Assembly: GCF_000340215.1 (NCBI RefSeq)
Contig: NW_006921539.1
Location: 560,471 to 624,470, forward strand
From: Pseudocercospora fijiensis CIRAD86
Taxonomy: Eukaryota; Ascomycota; Dothideomycetes; Mycosphaerellales; Mycosphaerellaceae
Direction: 5' to 3'
Length of the DNA: 64,000 nt
Under the pieces are notes generated by a model. It saw nothing but the letters and a program-made list of their open reading frames with translations. It was not told the DNA's origin and did not search any database. Of the stretch, positions 42,047 through 51,047 are shown one piece after another (the first letter of the stretch is position 1; each line of letters starts with the position of its first letter). The translations under genes were made by a program, and so were the position numbers.

Positions 42047-42743
42047 TTAAAGAACATCGCAGCTGTTGATCTTGACCTCGCTCTTTGGTCGATCACCAGA
42101 ATCAGTCGCGACAGCACCAAGCTTGTCAACAACATCCATGCCTTGAACGACCTCGCCGAAAACAGTGTGCTTGCCTGCAGAATTTATTAGCATAGACTTG
42201 GCACTAGCCATCTTCCACACTCCAGCACTTACCATTCAAATGTGGAGTCGGGCCCAAGGTAATGAAGAACTGACTGCCATTCGTGTTGGGTCCGGCATTG
42301 GCCATGGAGAGAGTGCCCTTCTTGGTATGCTTGAGAGAAGGCACAAACTCGTCCTCGAACTTCTCGCCATAGATCGATGTGCCTCCGCGACCAGTGCCAG
42401 TGGGATCACCGCCTTGAATCATGAAGCCTGAAATAATCCTGTGAAAGATGACGTTGTCATATTTGCCAGTCTTAGCCAAAGTGGCGAAGTTCTTGCAGGT
42501 CTTTAGACTATGTCAGTTTGGAGGTGCACAAGAAAGGAGTAGAATGATTGATCGTACTCGTGGAGTTTGGTCAGAGAACAACTTGATGGTGATATCGCCT
42601 AGCGTGGTGTGGAGGACAACGCTGTTAGCGCCTTCGACATGGTCGCCAGGGGCTATGGGCGCAGATTGTGCGGAAGAAGAGGCAGGGGTCGAACTGGTCG
42701 ACTGGTCCTTGTGGCCGCCAAACAACTTCTTCAGCTTGTCCAT
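42047..42743 (-). CDS. Cyclophilin-type peptidyl-prolyl cis-trans isomerase (CYP1/PPIL1-like)
   Basis: Three exons, 42743-42558, 42500-42233 and 42174-42047, give 193 residues. The introns are 57 nt (GTACGA/CTAAAG) and 58-nt class (GTAAGT, branch TGCTAAT, CTGCAG). The core has [34 protein letters not shown] (catalytic Arg and Gln), [17 protein letters not shown] and [17 protein letters not shown]. The enzyme speeds proline isomerisation, and PPIL1-type members act in the spliceosome. The position of cyclophilin A Trp121 appears to be His (PTPHLNG), which usually lowers cyclosporin binding. A Lys/Ser/Ala-rich extension of about 45 residues precedes the core, whereas PPIL1 proteins are normally near 165 residues. 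Which cyclophilin subfamily it belongs to is uncertain. Confidence 0.92.
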
Positions 42744-42984
42744 TGTTCTTCGTCTGCGTGAATTGACTGCAGTATGGTTGCGAAAGAAACTTGTCAAGTG
42801 CTTGGTTGTAAGACGAGTTCTTGGTTGAAACACGAAAGACGTCACCTCCCAAATTACTGGCCAGGGCCAATTCAGGTACAGCAGGAACATCATTTCTCCG
42901 CGGCCCCAAAATGATCTATCTTTATCGTGGGTACAGAAGCAATTCAAAGACGTCTAACTCTTCTCGTGACACCGAGGAGCGCTT

Positions 42985-43930
42985 GTGGAGTGGAGTATTA
43001 TTCGCGATATTGAAGAACATGGTCCTATCCTATCCTTGTTCCAGGCTCCGATGCGAATGAGCCGGATATCATCGACTTCAACTGGGTGAAGGTTACGCTT
43101 CTCGGACCAAGTTATGGCTCTTTGAATTCTTGGCCAGGACCAGCTGAGGCTTTCGCTAGCCTTTCGCAAGGTAACGGCACTCTTGCAGCTATTTTGAAAC
43201 AAGTATGTGCATCCCTTGTGAATCATCCTGCGGTCAGGATTGCAAGCCAAGCCTCAATGATCAAGATGACCGACGAAGAACATCCTCACAATGTGATTTC
43301 AAGCGAGCCTTTGTCAAGCTCGTTTGACCCAAGCGATCCGTCAACGTCGTTTACCTCCGCTGCAAATTCTTGTGAGTATCTTGACTTTGCTGTGATGTGC
43401 GCAACCCGCTGACCACGTTGATATTAGACCAGAGGAGCATGATTCCAGCAGGAGAACAGACAATGCGTTACTCTCAACATGATATTTTGACGAAGCAATA
43501 GCAGGTGCCGCACAATGTCGTGCCGTGGATTGGTGACCAATGGGCCACGATCTTCCTGAATCTGCCCAACTGGCCGATTATTTTCGATTGGCGCTCAGCG
43601 ACAAGCTCGGAGTTTACTTGAACGTCACCGCCAAACCGGTGATTTTCAGCAGCAATATCGTTGATGGCGTAACAGGCCTACCGTCTGCCAAGTTGATGCA
43701 CAGCCGCTTCCAAGTTCAAGAGATGTGGCCTGTTGATCACCGATGGCGAAGGTCATACGGCGGCGGCTGAGTTCCAGACTAGAGGACTGCCTTGACACTT
43801 CGAAGCATTGCTTGCCCGCCAGGAGACCGTTCTTCGGAGGTGATGGCCCAAATAGTGAAAAGATAGATGTCGATAAGTTGAGCTTGGAGGATAGAGTGCT
43901 ATTCGGAACTGTGGACTTGACCTTGTAGAC
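42985..43930 (+). pseudogene. Unrecognised, probably decayed gene
   Basis: A plus-strand frame from about 43030 reads LVPGSDANEPDIIDFNWVKV and continues to a well-formed intron (43371-43427: GTGAGT, branch CGCTGAC, acceptor ATTAG). The next exon reads YQRSMIPAGEQTMRYSQHD, then meets TAG directly after CAA, then continues as VPHNVVPWIGDQWATIFLNL and WPIIFDWRS before a stop. Further pieces near 43740-43926 look coding in other frames (LITDGEGHTAAAEFQTRGLP, then PNSEKIDVDKLSLEDRVLFG). The pieces do not join without frame changes. I do not know the family. A false gene made of chance frames is possible. Confidence 0.3.
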
Positions 43931-44383
43931 GGCAGATGACTACAAGCATCGCAACAGCGCCTTCGCATCATCTTATCGCAGATCGCTTTCCAATATATGT
44001 CTTTTTGATCCAGCCTAATCATGATTCTGCTCTGCGCAACCATCTGCAATTCATGTAAATGCATGTCAAATGCGGCCCAGTGAGGTTCTTGAGCTCATCT
44101 TGGTCTCCAGGTGAATCATGGACTGAAGGCTGCTCAAGCACGATGATGCACATGTTGTTGATTGATGGATGAGCGCAGGGAGGGAAAGCAAAGGAGCATG
44201 TTGCGAGAGGAAAGAAACGCTCGGCCCCACTTCGTTCCGCAGAGCCGCACCTGCCAGCCCAGCCCACCTTGCTCTTGGCAGCGACGACATCAGGCAGGCA
44301 TATACCAGAGACGACTATTGTTGCACTTTGATCCGTTCACACAACAACCTCTAGGTGTAGCATACCGCTACTGAGCCAGCACC

Positions 44384-45499
44384 ATGCTTCTTCTCGACTA
44401 TCAAAACGTCCTCATTGAGTCGCTGCTTAAAGATCGCTTCTCGCCAGAGTACGATCACTCCAATGCTCTGTCGCATAGCGGTACACTAACACCATAAAAC
44501 CAGCTCCACCCCTTCCTCGATAGACCAAGTGGTCTCGGACTTTGACAATGTCACATTTCACATCTCCACCCCAAGCTCGAAGACCCAGATCCTCATCTCG
44601 ATCGCCGTAAAATGCTGGCAAGAATTGGTGCAGTATGGCGCCCAGGCAGTGTTGGAGCGGGAATACGGTCCATATATCGTGCAACCGGAATCTGGATACG
44701 ACTTCAGCGTTCAGGTCGATCTTGAAACCCTCCCAGCATCGCAAGAAGAGAAGGATGACCTGATAAAGCGGATAAGCTTGCTGAAACGTAACGCTATGGC
44801 TGCACCATTCGAACAAGCATTTGATGAGTACACGTCGCTAGCAGAGCAAGCAAGCCATTACACCAGCGAGACCGCACCTCAGGGCGTCAAGGAAGGTGGT
44901 GAGGTGCGGGCCATCCACTACCGGGACCAGGAAGCGATATATATCAAGGCCTCGCATGATCGCGTGACTGTCATCTTCAGCACAATCTTCTCGGACGAGA
45001 CAGATCGGATATACGGCAAGGTGTTCCTGCAGGAGTTTGCAGACGCCAGAAGGAGAGCTATCCAGAACGCGCCTCAAGTCATGTTCCGAAACGATCCGCC
45101 GTTGGAGCTGCAAGGCATTCCCGGATTGCAGAGCGGGAAAGACAAGATTGGATACATCACGTTTGGTATGTAACTTGGAGCGATGCACTTCGGAAACATG
45201 TTTGCTGACAACTCTACAGTTCTATTCCCACGACACTTGACTCCCCAGAAGCGATTCGAAGTCATCTCTCACATCCAGACGTTCCGCGATTATTTCCACT
45301 ACCACATCAAGGCCAGCAAAGCATACATCCACAGCCGTATGCGAAGACGGACGGCCGACTTCCTTCAAGGTGAGATTTAGCACACGCATTATTTGTTCAT
45401 CCTGCTGACATCGCGACAGTGTTACGCAGAGCTAGACCTGAGACGGATGAGAAGGAGAGAAAGACAGCTAGCGGTCGTACCTTCAGGGTGCAAGGATGA
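44384..45499 (+). CDS. ARPC2: Arp2/3 complex subunit 2 (p34/ARPC2)
   Basis: Four exons, 44384-44448, 44504-45165, 45220-45369 and 45420-45499, give 318 residues, the normal size. The three introns are 55, 54 and 50 nt (GTACGA/ACCAG with CACTAAC; GTATGT/CTACAG with TGCTGAC; GTGAGA/GACAG). The N-terminus [19 protein letters not shown] joins to [16 protein letters not shown], the ARPC2 signature. The first domain ends with [18 protein letters not shown] and the second has [26 protein letters not shown] strand order followed by the long C-terminal helix with [24 protein letters not shown]2 with ARPC4 forms the core that contacts the mother filament, allowing branched actin assembly at endocytic patches and hyphal tips. 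Confidence 0.95.
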
Positions 45500-45736
45500 G
45501 CTAAACCCAAAAATGATGAGACATATTGACTCCTAGAGCGCGCTTAAATGGTAGCTTGTGGAGTCAAGCTGAATCCCGTAGCGCAAGAATTGCAAAATGT
45601 GAACGATGTGAGTGTATTCCAGTTTCTCTCATGTGAAAGTCGGCAGCCGGCAAGATCCGAAAGCCGATGATTCCAATCATTTCAGAGCATCTTCGCAGAA
45701 TCACCACCATACAGCTGGCTTTCTGGTCAAGCAGAC

Positions 45737-46544
45737 ATGCCATCCATCGCTGGCCAGTTCAACTACGAGCCAGACGCGCCGAGTGTGCCTGATGAGTGCT
45801 ACTGCGAGGACTGCGCCAGGTTTCGCGAGCAGATTGTAGATGTCCGCGGTCTAGCGGACTACTACTATGGCGAAGACGCCGCCAAATCGCTATTCGACGC
45901 AGGGGTGTGCATCAAGGAAGCTTGGGCACGATATCAGTACCAAAATCCACATTTCCTTCTTCAGGAAGATGGAACCATCAACCAGAGGATCATAGTGCCA
46001 CAATCCTATACTCGCGGGCCCAGGGAGGATGGCTCAGACGTGAGTACGAATCCTCGTATGTCGACAACAGCAGAGCTAATATATCTCATAGGTCCGCGAA
46101 CATCGTCAATGTAGCGACAAGGAAGATAATTCCAGTAATTTCGAGGACGACGATGATAAGTTCATGGTCTGCGATCACTGTATGGCCCACGGTCTGCCGT
46201 GCAATGAGGCGTCCGTCTGCCATCAATGCCAACACTACAATCAGCCTTGCGTCCACCGATGGTGTCACCTGAGCCAGTCATCAAAGGCCGCCTGCGAGCG
46301 ATACAGCTGCCGGTACGTTCACGAGGACAATATGAATACTCGCGCGGGTGACCCTTCGTGGGTTGTGCTTCCTGGAAAGTTGCCCAAATACCTCGGATGG
46401 GGTCGCATGCCGCGCGCATATTACAGCGATGACACTGCTGCCGGGAGCGCATGGCAGTGGTTCCTTGAAGAGAGGCAAAAGAACGCAAGGACAATGCTGG
46501 AAGAGGCGGTGAATGACGGCTACATTGGCACACGTCCGCCATGA
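45737..46544 (+). CDS. Zn2Cys6-CCCH composite protein, tandem copy 1
   Basis: Two exons, 45737-46039 and 46092-46544, give 251 residues. The 52-nt intron is GTGAGT/CATAG. The N-terminal part has a C-x-C-x2-C motif (CYCEDCARF). An acidic linker leads to the shared cysteine module (about 128-178) with spacing C-x2-C-x6-C-x5-C-x2-C-x6-C, the Zn2Cys6 pattern, then C-x9-C-x4-C-x3-H, the CCCH pattern. It starts CDHCMAHGLPCN. After it comes a conserved GDPSWVVLPGKLP segment. The Zn2Cys6 part suggests DNA binding and CCCH suggests RNA binding, but no function is known to me. Its stop codon overlaps the start of copy 2 (ATGA at 46541-46544). The family looks lineage-specific. Confidence 0.8.
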
Positions 46545-47632
46545 CAACCCCTCGGGCCTTGGGTCAAACCTTCAGCTGCTTCTGCGGACGCTGCCAGCAA
46601 TATCGCGACCTACTTGCCATCCTACAGCCTATGCTCGATGATTCTCCAGCACCTGCTGCCGGATCTTTGACAGCGGCGAAGGGGCTCCTGTTCAAAGCCT
46701 GGAATGAATGGACAGCCAAAGAGGAACATCAGCTGGATCTTGTAAGCCCTGACGCGCCCAAGAGACCGAGGAGACAGAAACTTAAGGACCCCGATAAGCC
46801 TGTCTCAGACCTGAAGAGCGGCAAGAGACGCAGAATTGTACGTTACAAGTCGATCTCAATTGTGATAAGAAGCTAATGCGACCAGTCTCACCAGACTGTC
46901 GCTCCAATATGTATGCCCCTCGCAAAAACAGAATTGATCGCTGAGCCGATCACGATCGAGCTAATGTGTGATCACTGCTACGCTCACGGTCTGCCCTGCA
47001 ATGACGTCCAAGCTTGCGATCAATGCCGACTGTTCAATCAGCCCTGCATTTATCGCTGGTGTCCCAACGGCGCAAAAGACAAGAACAAGTGCGACCGTCA
47101 ATCGTGTTTTAGCATCCATAACGACAGCATTCAAAGCGACAATGGTCTCCCGAGAAGGGTCATCCTCAGTGGTGCCTTGCCACCACCTATGTGCAGCGGT
47201 CTCATTGCACCACGGCCATTTGAAAAAGTTGCCTTCAGTATCGACTGGACCAGGTGGAACTCACAAATCGATGCACGACATACAGATATAATTGAGAACA
47301 GCCGTGGCTGGGACGGCATGAGAGGTCGAAAGGCGACCGAGTACACCTGCTCCTGCAAAAACGAAACGATACCGTGGAGCATCCCAGAGTTGACCGGACC
47401 GCCTTGTGCTGAGTGCGGCTCGAAGAGCAATTACTACAGGTATGTACAGCGCCTCAGCATCACTCTGAGCAACAAGGATTTCGTGACTGACAGCATTATC
47501 ATCGCCCCCTGCAATCACAGAACTTGCTACAAGTGCGCCGTTCGACACCGGATCGTTGGAGATAGCATCAACTGCTTGGTCTGCTCAGTGCCAGCAATGT
47601 TCCTCATCTTTACCGACGGCGAGCTTGCGTGA
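46541..47632 (+). CDS. Zn2Cys6-CCCH composite protein with Hel2-like RING, tandem copy 2
   Basis: Three exons are proposed: 46541-46837, 46886-47439 and 47494-47632, giving 329 residues. Intron 1 is 48 nt (GTACGT, branch GCTAATG, ACCAG). Intron 2 is 54 nt, a multiple of three without a stop, so it could be missed; if kept, the protein has 347 residues. The N-terminus has CFCGRCQQYRDL, like copy 1. The cysteine module begins CDHCYAHGLPCN with the same spacing as its neighbours. The C-terminus is a RING: CAEC, then, after splicing, YYSIIIAPCNHRTCYKCAVR, then CLVC and an IFTDGE end. The CNH-x3-C-x2-C part and the IFTD end resemble Hel2/ZNF598, the E3 ligase for collided ribosomes. A ubiquitin ligase role is inferred from this pattern. 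Confidence 0.75.
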
Positions 47633-48300
47633 AGGAACGGTGGACGTTATTGACGGGTCTCGATGGTTCTTGTCAGGCAGCAGCAGGAGAAAGGCTGCGA
47701 TTGAACACCGCGCTCACAATCATTCGGACATCTGCTTTCCTTTCCGCTGAGCCAAGCGTAGAAGTATTTGAACCAGAGCCAAGCCGTACTCGCCAATGCA
47801 ATCAGTAATATCGGTGACTCCTCCCATGATGCTTTCTATCGGTCAAATTGCACTGAAGCCTTCTACTTGAATCTCTACCACAGCTTCTCGAGACCCACTA
47901 TTGGAAGTGAAGTTGAGAAGTGGCTTGTTGACTGACTATGCTGCGCCGTTGCCCTCGTGACGCCCTCCATCAAATGCAGGCGGCAGCAGCCTGACACGAC
48001 CAATCACAAAATGTGCAGAAAAAGCCGTTATGGTGAAGTTTGATTGTTGTTAGCAAACAAGCCCTAAACAAAGCGAAAAGGGAAGGCACGCGAGCTCTGA
48101 ATCATCACATGCAAACCTCGAGAAAGCAAACGAAGCCCAATTTTTCCCTCAAACCTCACTTCAACCACCTGTCACGACAACTCAGCAACACTTCCACTTG
48201 ACATCAAACAGCAACAATAACGACCCTTACACAACTTCCATCTACAACGACGCTCACTCACCAACTCTTACACCACTACCAAACATCAAACACCGTCATC
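47633..48300. other. Intergenic region between zinc-protein copies 2 and 3
   Basis: About 670 bp. The last 200 bp are C/A-rich (CAACA, CCACTT), typical of a fungal 5' untranslated region for copy 3. No gene is seen. Confidence 0.4.
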
Positions 48301-49494
48301 ATGTCAAGCCTGTCGCCCACCAACAACCCAAAGCACCAGCTCCAGCTTTACGGCTGCAACTGCGCGATCTGTCGTAGCCTTCATGGCGCGCGAGCCTCAC
48401 TCGCTGCGATTCCGATACACCAAATGAACACTTCTCACGTCGACTCGGACGCCGCTGGTCTCGTTCTCGAGGCTGAGCGCTTGCTCGGCGCAGCACAGTC
48501 CATTCTTCTTCAGTACCACATCTCCCAGCGAAATCGACCGCCAGCTATCGAGCAGCGACCAAATGGAATGTCGCCACCTCAGACCGCGAATGGCGCTCCT
48601 CAAGCGACGGGCGACGACACGTCTCCAGCCAAGAGCGACACCACCGTTCACCCAAGCCAGACGGCGACATCGTGGCGCGCAAGCAGCACATCCCCCACGA
48701 AGAGCGAGAAGCCAGACAACTTCCAAGAGACGATGATTTCCAGGCTCTCGGAGCTGGGTCTTCTGCGTGACCAGGCTGGAAACAGTCAGCCATCGACTCC
48801 TACAACTGTTGGCCAGCACGATGGCAAGCCGGTGCAGAAGTCAAAGTTCCTCGTCTGTGACCACTGCCGGTAAGTAATATGACGTTTCATACCAGCAAGG
48901 CTCTCAAACCGCGTCCCACGCACTCCTACTGACTGACCCTTGCCACGTGTAGATCGCATGGCATCCGCTGTAACGAAGCTTCAGTGTGCAAGGAGTGCAT
49001 CTTGCGAGAAGTGCCATGCACGCACCGCATGTGTGAGCTGTCGCCGAATAGCAAGGAGGATTGTCCCCGCCAGGTCTGCTTCTACGTGCACGAGGATTGG
49101 ATGCCTGATGTCTACGGAAACCACAACCCGGGCGATGAGAATTGGCTTATCCTGCCGGGCCGAATCCGTGAGCACCTTACCGCTGGTCAGCTGGGGAAGC
49201 TTCATCAGAAGGTGAGATTTTTTGAAACTTGGACGCTCCTCGATTCCGTAGACTGACTTGTCGTTACAGACTGATCAAGAGGTTCTTCGATGCTACCAGG
49301 GTGTCTCCATCCGCCAGACGCAGGCCAAGCAGGCTCTCACTCAGCTGGTCGAGAGCGGTCAAGCGACTTGGGAGACGGCGAACATGGCGTGCAAGTGTCG
49401 TGAAATCGAAGACGAAGAGCAGCGCGCACGCGCAATCGAGGAGAAGCTCCGTCGCATGGCCGTCTCTCCCGGTGCGGCTCCTGGAACTGCTTGA
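48301..49494 (+). CDS. Zn2Cys6-CCCH composite protein, tandem copy 3
   Basis: Three exons, 48301-48869, 48953-49211 and 49270-49494, give 350 residues. The introns are 83 nt (GTAAGT, branch TGACTGAC, GTGTAG) and 58 nt (GTGAGA/TTACAG). The N-terminus has CNCAICRSL, the C-x-C-x2-C motif of the family. A long Ser/Thr/Pro-rich linker follows. The cysteine module starts CDHCRSHGIRCN near residue 186, is split by the first intron right after CDHC, and keeps exactly the spacing seen in copies 1 and 2, ending CFYVHED. Then comes GDENWLILPGRI and a helical C-terminus with a further CKC. The ATG is preceded by a clean leader and CGTCATC context. No known function. Confidence 0.85.
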
Positions 49495-51047
49495 GGAGTG
49501 ATTGTCACTATGGCACGGGAATGGCTGGACGGAGACAGACGCCGTCCGGATGTGCGCGTCTACTGTACTTTTTTTGCTGCAGGTACACGCGGGTGGGTGC
49601 GATTGTACGACTATGCTACTGACGATGCAGCGTAACACGGGAGGAAGCACGATGCATAGGCGTTTAGCCAGCTTGTATCTGACTGGACCACTGGCTTCTT
49701 CACTTTCTTTGAGCTTCTCTGGATGGCGTCTGTTGTGTTGTGTGTGCATTGGAGATCTTCAGCAGGGAGTGAGGCAGTAGGAGGAGAGAGAGATTCATCA
49801 GCGATACTTCTCTACCACGTGTACCTACTCCAAAAGCCGGAATGGCGATGACTTCACTACAACTTGATCTCTCCTTGCACCTCTTCTCTTGCTTTAAGGC
49901 TGCGCGACATACAGCGTCTGAACACCTCGGAAGGCTATCAATTTCTCCCCAAATTCTGACTAGCAGGGGTTTCTGCCAATTGAAGTCGACAGTTGCCTGG
50001 TCAAGCTTAAGGCCTTTAGCCCTCCGACGTGTTCAGACGCTGTATATGCCGATGTTCTGGTGTGTTTGTGAAACGCCAACCTCACGAGGGTACGTGGCTA
50101 TGTGTTACGGCAAGATGGGTCCTGCGATTAGGGCGACAGGGGGTCCTGAGTCGTGGACTCGTGGCTCTGGCGTGGGTTGGAGCAAGACACAACTTCATCC
50201 ACACGCAAGACAGAGTCTCTCGGCCGCGGACGATGCCGTATCTTGTGCGGGGTGCTTTGTGTACACGGTGGATGAGCGCAGAGGCTAGTCGGTGACATGC
50301 GCCTTGGAGCTGTCTGGCGGCCGTCCCTGAGTGTCAGATGTGAATCAGGCATGACTGGTGGGGAGAACAGCGCAGCGATATGATGAACACAAGTGAAATC
50401 TCTGGAAAAGGCGGAGAAGAGGCAGACGGCGGACGCTGGTCGTTGAATCTCATCTCGGGAGCAGGACAGGACTAGCGTTACATCACTCCCAGGCACACGC
50501 GCGCTGTGATTGGTGGCAGGCGGCGACCGAGCTACCGTGCGAGATTGCGAAGCCGCGCACAGGCCGTTTCTCTCACACACGCTCCACGGGCTCCTGGCAA
50601 CCTGCTGGAACGCTGAGGTGAGGTCGCCATCTCTTGTGTGTTGCGTCGTCGCCGCTGTCGTTGCTGTCGCCGTCCACGAGGCAGCATCTCCACCAACTCC
50701 TGCTGTGGTGCTCCTAACCACTACTACTGTCGCTCCTTCTCACCATACACCCACCACCCACCCAAGTCACTCGTTACTGCTCTGCAGCCCGCCCCCCTCT
50801 TTCCGGACCTGCGCCAACCGCAACTCGCGCCTTCTGCACACTCCCACGGCCTCTGCCTCTACCGTACTCCTTCGACGCATACACTGTCTCGTGTCGGCCA
50901 TGAGCACGTGAAGTCGCCGTCAATTTATTGCTCGCCGACATCATCTATCGCTGCCTATCCACCGAGCAAGCTTATACATCACTAATCCTCTGTTCGACGA
51001 CCGCGCGCCAGCGACGCTGCCCCGGCGCGGCGCGACATACGCATGCA
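49495..51047. other. Intergenic region between zinc-protein copy 3 and RAX2
   Basis: About 1.55 kb. It contains a 131-bp MITE (listed separately). The last 400 bp are C/T-rich, probably the RAX2 leader. Frames seen here are short and without recognisable products. Confidence 0.4.
49912..50042. mobile_element. 131-bp MITE with about 26-bp TIRs and TA duplication
   Basis: The left end CAGCGTCTGAACACCTCGGA is matched inversely by the right end (reverse complement CAGCGTCTGAACACGTCGGA), and the match goes on to GGCTA with two mismatches in all. TA flanks both sides (49910-49911 and 50043-50044). There is no coding capacity. CAG-starting ends plus TA duplication fit a non-autonomous Tc1/mariner element. 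Its ends differ from those of the 16-kb element, so another transposase family would have moved it. Confidence 0.88.
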
